The notes: generated by a model not told the origin, from the sequence alone. Shown: positions 1 through 8,150, numbered from the stretch's first letter. The stretch is DNA of 20,989 bases from Porticoccaceae bacterium (GCA_023255165.1 JALRJD010000345.1:1-20989); one strand, 5' to 3'. Numbers and translations: made by a program.

Positions 1-107
1 TGAGTGATTTGATCTTGTGATAGTTGTGCTTCTTTTAAATATTTTTCAATATCATTAATAAATGGAATAACGTGTTTTTGTTCGTACAATGACCAACTAG
101 GATCATT
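1..107 (-). other. AT-rich foreign segment with open minus-strand frame
   Basis: This stretch has about 28% G+C by hand count (30 of 107), far below the rest of the window. It carries no coxA sequence, although coxA should continue here. On the plus strand the coxA frame meets several stops. On the minus strand one frame is open throughout and reads like a protein with AT-rich codon use, including GWNDPSWSLYEQKH and then a charged, helix-like stretch with IEKYLKEAQ. I do not recognise the family. It may belong to another genome joined by assembly error, or be a true rearrangement. The reading as protein is inference. Confidence 0.5.
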
Positions 108-905
108 CCAGCCTTCGGTGTAGTGTCGCAGAACATTCCAACCTTCAGCCGCAAGCCGCTGTTTGGTTACTCTTCAATGGTTTACGCAACAGCGTCGATT
201 GCCTTCCTGTCGTTTATCGTTTGGGCTCACCACATGTTTACCGTGGGTATGCCAATCGCCGGTGAGCTGTACTTTATGTACGCCACCATGCTGATTGCGG
301 TGCCAACTGGTGTGAAAGTGTTTAACTGGATCACCACCATGTACAAGGGTTCGCTGACCTTTGAAACGCCTATGCTGTTCAGTATCGCCTTTGTGATTCT
401 GTTCACCTTCGGTGGTTTCACCGGTCTGATGCTGTCGATTGCGGCGGCTGACACCCAATACCACGACACCTACTTTGTTGTTGCCCACTTCCACTATGTG
501 ATGGTGGCGGGTGCGGTGTTTAGTGGTACTGCAGCGATCTACTACTGGCTGCCAAAGTGGTGCGGAAAGATGTACAACGAGACCATGGGTCAGGTGCAGT
601 TCTGGGTGGCGTTTATCGGCTTTAACATCGCCTTTATGCCTCAGCACTTCCTCGGTCTTGCCGGTATGCCACGTCGCTACGCGGACTACGGTCTGCAGTT
701 TGCGGACTGGAACATGGTCTCAAGCGTCGGCGCATTTATCTACGGTGGCGCGCAGCTGATGCTGCTGTACAACGTGATTGCAACCATCAGAAACGGCAAG
801 CCGACTTCCGAAGAGAAAGTATGGGAGGGAGCCGAAGGCCTGGAGTGGACAGTTGCAACTCCTGCGCCTTACCACACCTTCTCTACGCCACCAACGGTCA
901 AATAA
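108..905 (+). CDS. coxA: Cytochrome c oxidase subunit I, 5'-truncated
   Basis: This is the C-terminal half of the catalytic subunit of an aa3-type oxidase, an inner-membrane proton pump that reduces O2. Recognisable coxA sequence starts near 108 (PAFGVVSQ, followed by IPTFSRKPLFGY). The two CuB histidines of the HHMF motif are at 228-233. The K-channel lysine of PTGVK is at 315-317. In HFHYV, the heme a3 ligand is at 486-488 and the heme a ligand at 492-494. The third CuB histidine, its cross-linked tyrosine and the first heme a ligand would lie in the missing N-terminal half. A GTG at 123 lies inside the conserved sequence and is not a start. ctaG follows after 18 bp, so they are probably co-transcribed. 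The 5' end is broken by the AT-rich segment at 1-107. Confidence 0.93.
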   Translation, partial: PAFGVVSQNIPTFSRKPLFGYSSMVYATASIAFLSFIVWAHHMFTVGMPIAGELYFMYATMLIAVPTGVKVFNWITTMYKGSLTFETPMLFSIAFVILFTFGGFTGLMLSIAAADTQYHDTYFVVAHFHYVMVAGAVFSGTAAIYYWLPKWCGKMYNETMGQVQFWVAFIGFNIAFMPQHFLGLAGMPRRYADYGLQFADWNMVSSVGAFIYGGAQLMLLYNVIATIRNGKPTSEEKVWEGAEGLEWTVATPAPYHTFSTPPTVK

Positions 906-923
906 GAAACAGGACGCAATAGC

Positions 924-1478
924 ATGTCAGCTGATCGATCCACCAAAAGACTGCTAATAGAGCTGCTCTTCGGAGCAGCTGGCATGTTTGCGTTTGCCAT
1001 CTTTGTGATGCCGCCAATGTACGACCTGTTCTGTGAAATCACAGGGCTCGGCGGCAAGACCAAAGGGGCCTACGAAGCGGTTGAGGTCAAGGTAGATACA
1101 TCGCGCGAGGTGGAGGTTCAATTTTTGACGTCCAACAATGCGTTAATGCCGTGGGGATTTTACCCCAGTGAAACAAAAGTGGTGGTTCATCCCGGAGAGG
1201 CTCGAAGGGTTACCTTTATTGCCAAAAACACCACTAGCAACGATATGGTGGCGCAAGCCATACCCAGTATGGTGCCCAACAATACGGCGGAGTATTTCCA
1301 CAAAACTGAATGTTTTTGTTTTCACAATCAGCCTTTGGCCGCGGGTGAAAGTGCTGAGTTGGACCTTATATTTATTGTCGACCCGGATCTCCCGGCCAGC
1401 GTCAACAGTTTGACGCTGTCCTACACGCTGTTTGATATCACCGATAGCGTTAGCGGCCCGGTCGCACAGTTACAATAA
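924..1478 (+). CDS. ctaG: Cytochrome c oxidase assembly protein CtaG (Cox11)
   Basis: A 184-residue membrane-anchored copper chaperone that inserts CuB into subunit I. One membrane segment lies at about residues 10-30. A periplasmic beta-rich domain follows, with the copper-binding CFC motif at C130 and C132 inside KTECFCFHNQPL, which is diagnostic of Cox11/CtaG. The ATG is preceded by AGGACG at a suitable distance. It lies between coxA and coxC, the usual position in Pseudomonas-type clusters. Length is normal for the family. Confidence 0.95.
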   Translation: MSADRSTKRLLIELLFGAAGMFAFAIFVMPPMYDLFCEITGLGGKTKGAYEAVEVKVDTSREVEVQFLTSNNALMPWGFYPSETKVVVHPGEARRVTFIAKNTTSNDMVAQAIPSMVPNNTAEYFHKTECFCFHNQPLAAGESAELDLIFIVDPDLPASVNSLTLSYTLFDITDSVSGPVAQLQ

Positions 1479-1518
1479 TTTCGATACGCATCTGTAAAGA
1501 GCAAAACGGAGAGCAACA

Positions 1519-2460
1519 ATGTCAACAGAAAGCAGTTATTACGTACCCGAACAGAGCAAGCTGCCGATTATTACCGCGGCGGGCATGGGGCTGATAGCCT
1601 ATGGAGCAGCCAATTGGGTATTGGGCGGCAGCAACACCATTTTCCTCGCCGGCATACTGGTTATGGCGGGTGTAATGTACAAGTGGTGGAGCACCGTTAT
1701 CGACGAGAATATGCGCGGTATGGCCAATCACCAGCTCAAGCACTCTTATGTGCTGGGCATGCTGTGGTTTATTTTCTCCGAGGTCATGTTTTTTGCCGCC
1801 TTCTTTGGTGCGCTGTTTTACGTGCGGGTTATTGTCAACTCCTGGCTCGGCGGTGAAGCGGCGTTTGGCATGTTTGACAATACTCCTACCGATGCAGCCG
1901 TGGCCAACAACACCATGCTCTGGCCTGGTTATGAAACCCAGTGGCCGGTAATGGTAACTCCCGACCAGGCCGCCAACGGTGCTGCGGCACAGTTTGTCGG
2001 TCCCGAGCAGGCCATGAGCTTCCCTGGCTGGGATCGCCTTTTGCAGTGGTTGCCACTGTGGAATACCTTGATTCTGCTGACCTCGAGCTTCACCGTGCAC
2101 GTTGCGCACACCGGCTTGAAGAACAACGACCGCAAAAAGTTTATCACCTGGCTGGCTATCACTGTGTTCCTGGGTTTTGCCTTCCTCGCCTTGCAGGTGG
2201 AAGAATATGTTGAAGCCTATCAGCACATGGGTTTGACACTGGATTCAGGGATTTACGGCACAACGTTCTTTATGTTGACCGGTTTCCACGGTGCTCACGT
2301 GACGCTGGGAACGATTATGTTGCTGATTGGCCTGCTGCGTGCGATCAAGGGCCACTTTACCCATGACGACCAATTTGGTTTTGAGGCGGCGTCCTGGTAC
2401 TGGCACTTTGTTGACGTGGTCTGGGTTGGTCTGTTTATCTTTGTCTACGTGCTGGACTGA
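1519..2460 (+). CDS. coxC: Cytochrome c oxidase subunit III
   Basis: A 313-residue integral membrane subunit of the aa3 oxidase that supports the stability and proton uptake of subunit I. Several hydrophobic segments are visible. Family signatures include FIFSEVMFFAAFFGALF in the first half, and GFHGAHVTLGT and WYWHFVDVVWVGLF near the C-terminus. A GGAGAG Shine-Dalgarno sequence precedes the ATG. Residues about 110-165 form a loop rich in Gly, Ala and Pro, as in other proteobacterial CoxC proteins. The gene is followed by a hairpin terminator that probably ends the coxA-ctaG-coxC transcript. Confidence 0.96.
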   Translation: MSTESSYYVPEQSKLPIITAAGMGLIAYGAANWVLGGSNTIFLAGILVMAGVMYKWWSTVIDENMRGMANHQLKHSYVLGMLWFIFSEVMFFAAFFGALFYVRVIVNSWLGGEAAFGMFDNTPTDAAVANNTMLWPGYETQWPVMVTPDQAANGAAAQFVGPEQAMSFPGWDRLLQWLPLWNTLILLTSSFTVHVAHTGLKNNDRKKFITWLAITVFLGFAFLALQVEEYVEAYQHMGLTLDSGIYGTTFFMLTGFHGAHVTLGTIMLLIGLLRAIKGHFTHDDQFGFEAASWYWHFVDVVWVGLFIFVYVLD

Positions 2461-2490
2461 TCTGGCTAACGGCAGTAAGAGGTAGAGACA

Positions 2491-2523
2491 AAAAACGGCT
2501 GGGCATAATGCCTGGCCGTTTTT
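2491..2523. terminator. Bidirectional intrinsic terminator between coxC and DUF2909
   Basis: The arms 2491-2506 and 2508-2523 are complementary over their length with two G-T wobbles, and are bounded by A5 on the left and T5 on the right. The A/T flanks give a U-tract in either direction. This suits the two convergent genes around it. Confidence 0.85.
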
Positions 2524-2539
2524 GTTTTGGCGCTATAAG

Positions 2540-2821
2540 CTATTGATCTGTTACTGGGGGTGGAGCTACTGGAGCGGCTGGCGTGGTAACCCCGGGGTGA
2601 AGTTTTCGATCCCAGGGAGCCTGACTGTTAATCTGCCCGGTGTAGGCGCCGTATATAATGGTGCCGAGCAGCAGGGCAGCCAGAGTAATGCGAATACCCA
2701 GCGCATAGAGCAGGCGTTTTTTGCCATCTCCGCCGAGGTCCTTGACCAAAAAACGCAGGCCGCCAAACAGACTGATCACGACGGCAATAAACAATACGAC
2801 AATGGTGACTTTCAACAGCAT
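2540..2821 (-). CDS. DUF2909 twin-transmembrane protein
   Basis: A 93-residue protein with two hydrophobic segments (about residues 4-23 and 37-57) separated by LVKDLGGDGKKR, and a Pro/Ala-rich tail. This matches the DUF2909 family found on the opposite strand inside the cox cluster of Pseudomonas (PA0109-like). Its function is unknown; the location suggests a link to oxidase assembly. I chose the ATG at 2821 because an AGGG lies 8 bases upstream. A GTG at 2830 would add three residues. Its 5' end is 39 bp from the divergent SURF1 start, so both promoters, if present, must be compressed there or lie within the neighbouring gene. Confidence 0.8.
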   Translation of the reverse strand: MLLKVTIVVLFIAVVISLFGGLRFLVKDLGGDGKKRLLYALGIRITLAALLLGTIIYGAYTGQINSQAPWDRKLHPGVTTPAAPVAPPPVTDQ

Positions 2822-2860
2822 GGCGAGCACCCTTAATTAAAGAAGCGAATTTAAACACAA

Positions 2861-3634
2861 ATGACTTCAGACCCCCAGTTACCAGCGGATAAATTTTCCT
2901 GGCAGCCGAATAGAAAAATTCTGCTGTTTACGCTGTTGATGACGCCGCTGCTAATTAGCCTGGGGTTCTGGCAGCTTGACCGGGCGCAGGAGAAGCGCGA
3001 GATTCTCGCGGAATTTGAGCACAATCGACAGGCCGCTCCGATTATCGCTGGCGGGCTCGATAGCGCTGACAATTTGCAGTACCGCAACGCCATGCTGGTG
3101 GGGAAACTGGATGCAAAGCGACGCATATTTCTGGATAATCGCGTGCGCAACGGCAGGCCAGGCTATGAGGTGTTTGAGGTATTAACACTGACCGATGGCG
3201 ATCAAGCAGCGGGTAAGAAAGTTCTGGTGAATCGCGGCTGGGTTGAGGCTTCGCTGGATCGCAACCAGCTGCCGCAGATAGAGGCGGTGACAGGTCAGGT
3301 GCAACTCCGCGGGTCACTGTACCGGGTGTTAAAGGGTGGCTTTCAGCTCGACGACGGCATTGGCCGCGTCTCTCAATGGCCAGCCAGAGTGGGTTGGATT
3401 TCCACCAAGCGGGCCGAGGAGCTGTTCGGTGAAGAGTTCTACTCTTACCAGCTGCGTCTGGCCAGCGATGCGCCGGGTGCGCTGAGAACCGGTTGGCCAA
3501 CCGTTGCGGTGCAGCCGCAAAAGCACAGCGCCTACGCGCTGCAGTGGTTTGTTATGACAGCGGTACTGTTGCTGTTAACGCTCACGGCGAACTCCAATCT
3601 GGTGGAATGGTTAAAACACAAACGACAGGGTTAA
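2861..3634 (+). CDS. SURF1 family cytochrome oxidase assembly protein
   Basis: A 257-residue inner-membrane protein that aids heme a insertion into subunit I. The typical layout is present: an N-terminal membrane helix (about residues 22-39) ending in LGFWQLDRAQEK, a large periplasmic domain with LVNRGWVE, and a C-terminal membrane helix (about 225-243) after YALQWFVMT. Length is normal. No strong ribosome binding site is visible before the ATG. It starts a second rightward set of genes running through ctaB to SCO. Confidence 0.93.
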   Translation: MTSDPQLPADKFSWQPNRKILLFTLLMTPLLISLGFWQLDRAQEKREILAEFEHNRQAAPIIAGGLDSADNLQYRNAMLVGKLDAKRRIFLDNRVRNGRPGYEVFEVLTLTDGDQAAGKKVLVNRGWVEASLDRNQLPQIEAVTGQVQLRGSLYRVLKGGFQLDDGIGRVSQWPARVGWISTKRAEELFGEEFYSYQLRLASDAPGALRTGWPTVAVQPQKHSAYALQWFVMTAVLLLLTLTANSNLVEWLKHKRQG

Positions 3635-3661
3635 ATACAGCGCCAAACAAAGGGTTAAAAG

Positions 3662-4300
3662 ATGAATCAAGAGAATGCTCAGTCAGACCGCCAGCCAGGC
3701 AACGGGCCGGCCAACAAAAGTATGAAAATTCAGATCTGGATTATGTTGCTGATGGTGGGCGGCGTTATGTTGGCTGGCACGTTGATGGTGCCGGACACCG
3801 AGGAAGAGCGCCTGCGTATGATCGAGCTGCTGGGCACCACCAACCAGGGTACATTGATCAAGCCCGATGTTGTCATCACCAGCGCGCTGGAGCAGCCTCC
3901 GGCGACCTCGCTGAAATGGAAAATACTGATTGCCGGCGGCGAGAGCTGCGACGATGGCTGCCAGAAAGTGATCCTCGAAACCCGTCAAATTCATATTCTG
4001 CTTGGCAAGTTAACTCGCCGAGCGGAGCGGGTTTATCTGGCAAACCCGGAGCAACTGGATGACCAGGAACTGGCCGACCTGACTCTGGCACACCCGTTTC
4101 TGACGATCCAGAAAACCGGTCTGGAGAAATTTGGCGAGCTTATGGCCACCAGCTCCATGGATTGGGATATGAGCGACACTCGATACTTTGTTGTCACGCC
4201 GGATAATGAAGCGATCCTCTATTACACCCAGGACGATGATGTCACCGGCCTGCTTGAAGATCTAAAGCACCTGTTAAAGTATTCGCCTGAGCGCCATTAA
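3662..4300 (+). CDS. Membrane-anchored CX3C protein of the cox cluster
   Basis: A 212-residue protein with one membrane helix (about residues 22-43) and a periplasmic domain containing C96-D-D-G-C100 followed by a helix QIHILLGKLTRR. It resembles the uncharacterised Pseudomonas protein between SURF1 and the heme synthases (PA0111-like). The CX3C spacing is that of SCO copper chaperones. The C-terminal portion reads like the last strands of a thioredoxin fold, but the SCO-type conserved histidine is not evident. A role in copper or thiol handling during oxidase assembly is inference. It lies 27 bp after SURF1 and 76 bp before ctaB. Confidence 0.75.
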   Translation: MNQENAQSDRQPGNGPANKSMKIQIWIMLLMVGGVMLAGTLMVPDTEEERLRMIELLGTTNQGTLIKPDVVITSALEQPPATSLKWKILIAGGESCDDGCQKVILETRQIHILLGKLTRRAERVYLANPEQLDDQELADLTLAHPFLTIQKTGLEKFGELMATSSMDWDMSDTRYFVVTPDNEAILYYTQDDDVTGLLEDLKHLLKYSPERH

Positions 4301-4376
4301 GCGTTTGGCTAACAGTAACCAGTAAAAAGCGCCCTGACAAAAGGCCTTTGAGTCCCCGTTAAAAGAGAACCGCGTT

Positions 4377-5282
4377 ATGCAGGACATTGAATTACAAACC
4401 CAGTCACCGGGCTGGCGTGACTATCTGGAGCTGTGCAAGCCCAATGTGGTGGCACTGATGATCCTGACATCTCTGATTGGCATGCTGTTGGCCAGCGACC
4501 AGTTCGTCTCGCTGCGGGTTCTTATTCTCGGCAATCTGGGTATTGCGCTCTGTGCCGGCTCCGCGGCTGCGGTCAACCATATTGTCGATCGCCGTATCGA
4601 CAACCAGATGGCGCGCACCCACAACCGCCCTATCGCTACAGGACGCATGGCGCCGCGCCAGGCGATCTGGTTTGCGTTCATCACCGGGCTCTCCGGGCTG
4701 CTGGTGTTGTTGCTGTTTATCAATCAAATTACCGCCTGGCTGACTCTGGCGTCACTGATTGGTTACGCCTTTGTCTACACCATGTTTTTAAAGCGCGCCA
4801 CGCCACAGAATATTGTTATCGGCGGTCTTGCTGGCGCCGCGCCACCGCTACTCGGATGGACAGCGGTAACCGGTGAGATTCACTACAACGCGCTGCTGCT
4901 GGTGTTGATTATCTATGCCTGGACACCACCGCATTTCTGGGCCCTGGCGATTCACCGCAAGGAAGAGTACGCCACTGCGGAAATTCCTATGCTGCCGGTC
5001 ACCCACGGTGAGCAGTACACCAAAATCAATATTGTGCTCTACACCCTGCTGCTAATTGTGATTACCATACTGCCCTTTCTTACCGGCATGTTTGGCTGGC
5101 TCTACCTGACCGGCGCGCTGGCGCTGGGTTTGGGTTTTCTCTACTGGTCGCTGGTGATGTTGTGGGGCGCCGACGACGACTCCGGGATGAAAACCTTTAA
5201 GTACTCCATCACCTACCTGATGGCGCTGTTCTGCATTATGTTACTCGATCACTACCTGATTGAACCGACTAAATTTATTTGA
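4377..5282 (+). CDS. ctaB: Protoheme IX farnesyltransferase (heme O synthase)
   Basis: A 301-residue UbiA-family polytopic membrane enzyme that adds a farnesyl group to protoheme to give heme O. The prenyl-diphosphate binding motif is N67-HIV-D71-RRI-D75, followed by ARTHNRPIATG. A second conserved stretch is YAWTPPHFWALAIHRKEEY, then EIPMLPVTHG. Both are characteristic of CtaB/CyoE. A purine-rich AAAAGAGAA precedes the ATG at 4377. In Pseudomonas the heme A synthase ctaA directly precedes this gene; here it does not. Confidence 0.95.
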   Translation: MQDIELQTQSPGWRDYLELCKPNVVALMILTSLIGMLLASDQFVSLRVLILGNLGIALCAGSAAAVNHIVDRRIDNQMARTHNRPIATGRMAPRQAIWFAFITGLSGLLVLLLFINQITAWLTLASLIGYAFVYTMFLKRATPQNIVIGGLAGAAPPLLGWTAVTGEIHYNALLLVLIIYAWTPPHFWALAIHRKEEYATAEIPMLPVTHGEQYTKINIVLYTLLLIVITILPFLTGMFGWLYLTGALALGLGFLYWSLVMLWGADDDSGMKTFKYSITYLMALFCIMLLDHYLIEPTKFI

Positions 5283-5321
5283 TCCAGACTCACTGACCAC
5301 GCCCTAAAGGAGCTGCTTGTT

Positions 5322-5975
5322 ATGACACAGCAAAATAGAATTCGATTGACCATTATTGTCGTATTGGTCTTTATTGGCTTGGTGGTCCAAGGGTTTATCT
5401 GGAAGATGAGCCAACCGGTGCCGATGTCGGCGGAAGAGCTGCGCAACAACGGTGCGGTTGAGCTCAGCCAGCCGCGGATTTTTAGTGACTTTGAGCTGAT
5501 TGACCACCGTGGAGATAGCTTCAGCCTGGAAAATCTGCGCGGCAAATGGACGATACTGTTCTTTGGTTTTACCAACTGCCCGGATATCTGCCCCACCACC
5601 CTGGCCACACTGGCGCAGATGTACCAATTCCTCAGTCCGGCGGAGCAGGAAAAATTGCAAATCGTCATGGTCTCACTGGACCCTGAGCGAGATACCCAGG
5701 AAAAGATGGCCGAATATGTGCCCTACTTTAATGCTGACTTTGTTGGCGTCACTGGCAACAAGCATCTGATTCACCGTTTAACGGCGGAACTCAATATTGC
5801 CTATAGCCAGGTGCCGCTCGAGGGTGACAATTACACTGTCGATCACAGCACCCAGCTGGTTTTGGTCAATCCCAAGGGCCACTACCATGGCTTCTTCAAA
5901 GCGCCTCACGGTGAGGTGGCCTTGCGCCAGACCTGGAGATCGATTGTCGCCACCTTTGAGCGCGATCACGGCTAG
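5322..5975 (+). CDS. SCO1/SenC family copper chaperone
   Basis: A 217-residue thioredoxin-fold protein anchored by one N-terminal helix (about residues 8-27). It delivers copper to, or reduces, the CuA site of oxidase subunit II in the periplasm. The copper ligands are all present: C86 and C90 in NCPDICPTTL, and H175 in VDHSTQ. A good AAGGAG lies 9 bases before the ATG. It is the last gene of the cox cluster and converges on znuB with 42 bp between the coding regions. Confidence 0.94.
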   Translation: MTQQNRIRLTIIVVLVFIGLVVQGFIWKMSQPVPMSAEELRNNGAVELSQPRIFSDFELIDHRGDSFSLENLRGKWTILFFGFTNCPDICPTTLATLAQMYQFLSPAEQEKLQIVMVSLDPERDTQEKMAEYVPYFNADFVGVTGNKHLIHRLTAELNIAYSQVPLEGDNYTVDHSTQLVLVNPKGHYHGFFKAPHGEVALRQTWRSIVATFERDHG

Positions 5976-6015
5976 TCGCGGCCTATTCCCGGTTTACTTC
6001 TCTATGAAAACAGCT

Positions 6016-6043
6016 CTCTAGCCTCGCTGCGGAGCGGTTAGAG
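6016..6043 (-). terminator. Possible terminator of zur-znuC-znuB
   Basis: A hairpin with arms CTCTAGCC (6016-6023) and GGTTAGAG (6036-6043), plus an inner pairing, spans the znuB stop codon. On the minus strand it is followed by AGCTGTTTT, a short U-rich stretch. The U-tract is weak, so this is tentative. Confidence 0.35.
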
Positions 6044-6803
6044 ACAGTAAAAACAGCAGCGCTGAACAGACCACCACCGACGGGCCGGCCGGCGCATCGC
6101 TGTACCAGGACATCGCCAGCCCCATTACCACGGTCACCATCGCCACCAGGCTGGCGATTATCGCCATCTGTTCCGGCGTGCGGCTGACCCGACGTGCAGT
6201 TGCTGCGGGAATAATCAACAGCGCGGTAATCAACAAAACACCTACTATTTTCATGGCAATCGCAATCACCAGCGCTGTGATTAACATCAGCGCGGTGCGC
6301 ACCGCTGAGACCTTCACCCCTTCGACGCTGGCAATCTCCGCATGCACGGTGATATTGATCAGCGGTTTCCAAAGTGCTACCAGCAATATCGTCACGCTGC
6401 CCGCGACGCCATAGATAATCCATAAATCATTGATTGTCACCGCGAGCAGATCGCCAAATAACAGCGACATTAAATCAACCCGCACATCGGGCAGCAGCGA
6501 GATCAATACCAGACCGGTGGCCAGTGCCGAATGGGAGAGAATGCCGAGTAGCGTATCCAGAGACAAAATGCCGCGCTGTTCGAGAAACACCAGACCCAGC
6601 GCAATCAGCAGTGGCACCGCGGCCACGGTGATGCTGATATTGATTCCCAGCAGCACACCCAGCGACACACCAAGTAGCGCGGAGTGGGCCAGGGTGTCGC
6701 CAAAATAGGCCATCCGTCGCCACACCACAAAACAGCCCAGAGGCCCGGCAACCAGTGCTACGCCGAGTCCGGCGAGCAATGCATAGAGCAGAAAATCAGT
6801 CAT
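6018..6803 (-). CDS. znuB: Zinc ABC transporter permease ZnuB
   Basis: A 261-residue polytopic membrane protein of the ABC-3 permease family, the channel of the high-affinity zinc importer. Hydrophobic helices run throughout. The segment GCFVVWRRMAYFGDTLAHSA near the N-terminus is a hallmark of the family. AATARRVSRTPEQMA late in the protein fits the ATPase coupling region. Its start overlaps the end of znuC by 8 bp, indicating translational coupling. Confidence 0.95.
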   Translation of the reverse strand: MTDFLLYALLAGLGVALVAGPLGCFVVWRRMAYFGDTLAHSALLGVSLGVLLGINISITVAAVPLLIALGLVFLEQRGILSLDTLLGILSHSALATGLVLISLLPDVRVDLMSLLFGDLLAVTINDLWIIYGVAGSVTILLVALWKPLINITVHAEIASVEGVKVSAVRTALMLITALVIAIAMKIVGVLLITALLIIPAATARRVSRTPEQMAIIASLVAMVTVVMGLAMSWYSDAPAGPSVVVCSALLFLLSLTAPQRG

Positions 6804-7560
6804 GGCTGCAGCCCTCCCCGTGTTGATGGTTGCCCTGCTCGTCGACTACTTCGCCGTGAATACTGTGGTGGTGGTCATGCTGATGAGCGTAGATCGCGGT
6901 GGTCTGACCAAAGATATCGATATAGGCCTGATCCTGGGTCACCTGCTCGGGGTTGCCCTGACAGCAGATATGTTGATTCAGGCAGATCACATGATCGGTC
7001 GCAGACATCACCAGATGCAGATCATGGGAAACCATCAACACGCCACAGTTTAGCGACTTGCTGAGCTCGGCAATCATGCGGTAGAGGGCGTTCTGGCCGC
7101 TGACATCCACCCCCTGCACTGGCTCGTCGAGCACCAGAAAGTTGGGTTGGCGAACAATCGCCCGGGCCAGCAACGCGCGCTGCATCTCGCCGCCAGACAG
7201 GGTTTGTATCGGCGCCTGGGTCAGATGACCAATACCCACTTGCTCCAGCGCGGCGTGGCATGCGCGGTGGGAGGTGTTGGCCAGCTGCACAAAACGGCAA
7301 GTGGAAATCGGCAGGGTTGGATCAATATGAATTTTTTGTGGCATATAGCCAATTTCCAGCTCGGGCGAGGGCCGCACCGAGCCGCTATCCGGCTGCAGCA
7401 GGCCGAGAATAATCCGTACCAGCGTTGATTTGCCGGCACCATTGGGGCCAATCAATGTGGTAATCTCCCCGCGCATTAACTGCATCGAGATATTGGCCAA
7501 AACCGGGCGCTGGGCAAAGGCTTTGCTGACCCGGTCAAGAGTGATAAGGGGTTCAGTCAT
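6796..7560 (-). CDS. znuC: Zinc ABC transporter ATP-binding protein ZnuC
   Basis: A 254-residue ATPase that powers zinc uptake with ZnuB. The Walker A motif GPNGAGKST is at residues 38-46, followed by the signature LSGGEMQRA, Walker B FLVLDEP and the H-loop SHDLHLV. The C-terminal tail is rich in histidine (HQHDHHHSIHG, then HQHGEGCSHD), as in other ZnuC proteins, and may bind zinc. I start at the ATG at 7558-7560, which gives the family N-terminus TEPLITLDRVSKAF. A longer in-frame start at 7686 lies inside zur and adds unrelated residues. The start overlaps the zur stop by 8 bp. Confidence 0.96.
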   Translation of the reverse strand: MTEPLITLDRVSKAFAQRPVLANISMQLMRGEITTLIGPNGAGKSTLVRIILGLLQPDSGSVRPSPELEIGYMPQKIHIDPTLPISTCRFVQLANTSHRACHAALEQVGIGHLTQAPIQTLSGGEMQRALLARAIVRQPNFLVLDEPVQGVDVSGQNALYRMIAELSKSLNCGVLMVSHDLHLVMSATDHVICLNQHICCQGNPEQVTQDQAYIDIFGQTTAIYAHQHDHHHSIHGEVVDEQGNHQHGEGCSHD

Positions 7561-8074
7561 TGTCGGTTTTCTCCGGGGTTTCGGCGGGAGCTGTCGGGCT
7601 GCAGTTGGGGCAGAGTCCAAAAAGCTCAAGAGTTTGATCCTGCAGTGTAAAGTTAGCCTTGTCGCTGGCGCGCTGCAGCAGATCATTAAGGCTGTTGTGG
7701 GCTACTTCGGCGGCACTGCCACAGTGGGTGCAGATCATAAACAGATTGCTGTGGTCGCTGCCGGGAAACGGACAACCGATATAGGCATTGAGCGACGCCA
7801 GTCGGTGGATTAAGCCAAGTTCGAGCAGAAACTCAATTGCCCGATAGACGGTCGGCGGAGCGATTGCCTTACCTGAGAGCTTGGCCAGCTGGGCCTGCAA
7901 CTGGTAGGCGCCGAGAGGTTGGTGACTCTGCCAGAGCAATTGCAAAACCGATTCCCTGAGTGGCGTCAGGCGCGCCTTTTTCGCGGAGCACAGCTCGCGG
8001 GCGCGGTTCAGGGCGGCATTGATACAGCGGCCATGATCGTGGGGTTGGTGAACTAATCTCGAATTGGTCAGCAT
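7553..8074 (-). CDS. zur: Zinc uptake regulator Zur (Fur family)
   Basis: A 173-residue zinc-sensing repressor. An N-terminal winged helix includes LTPLRESVLQLLW and PPTVYRAIEFLLELGLIHRL. The dimerisation domain carries HSNLFMICTHCG and CPNC, the two CXXC pairs expected for the structural zinc site. Zinc-loaded Zur normally represses znuA and znuCB. It is the first gene of a zur-znuC-znuB operon and diverges from znuA. GAGAG lies 3-4 bases before the ATG. A Zur-box-like site lies upstream, suggesting autoregulation. Confidence 0.94.
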   Translation of the reverse strand: MLTNSRLVHQPHDHGRCINAALNRARELCSAKKARLTPLRESVLQLLWQSHQPLGAYQLQAQLAKLSGKAIAPPTVYRAIEFLLELGLIHRLASLNAYIGCPFPGSDHSNLFMICTHCGSAAEVAHNSLNDLLQRASDKANFTLQDQTLELFGLCPNCSPTAPAETPEKTDND

Positions 8075-8150
8075 AATCTCTCGCCAATTGACATGGGTTG
8101 GTCCAGGGAGGTTAATGGTAAAGCAGTATATAACGTCGCTTTAATTTAAT

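Noticed and set aside
123..125. GTG at 123 as the real coxA start
   Set aside because: It lies within conserved coxA sequence (PAFGVVSQ) that begins upstream at 108, so the gene is truncated and not started here.
174..647. 157-codon minus-strand frame opposite coxA
   Set aside because: It is opposite well-conserved coxA codons and reads as a low-complexity His/Gly-rich shadow without family features.
7561..7686. Longer N-terminus of znuC starting at 7686
   Set aside because: The extra residues come from zur in another frame and have no family similarity; the ATG at 7560 gives the standard ZnuC start.
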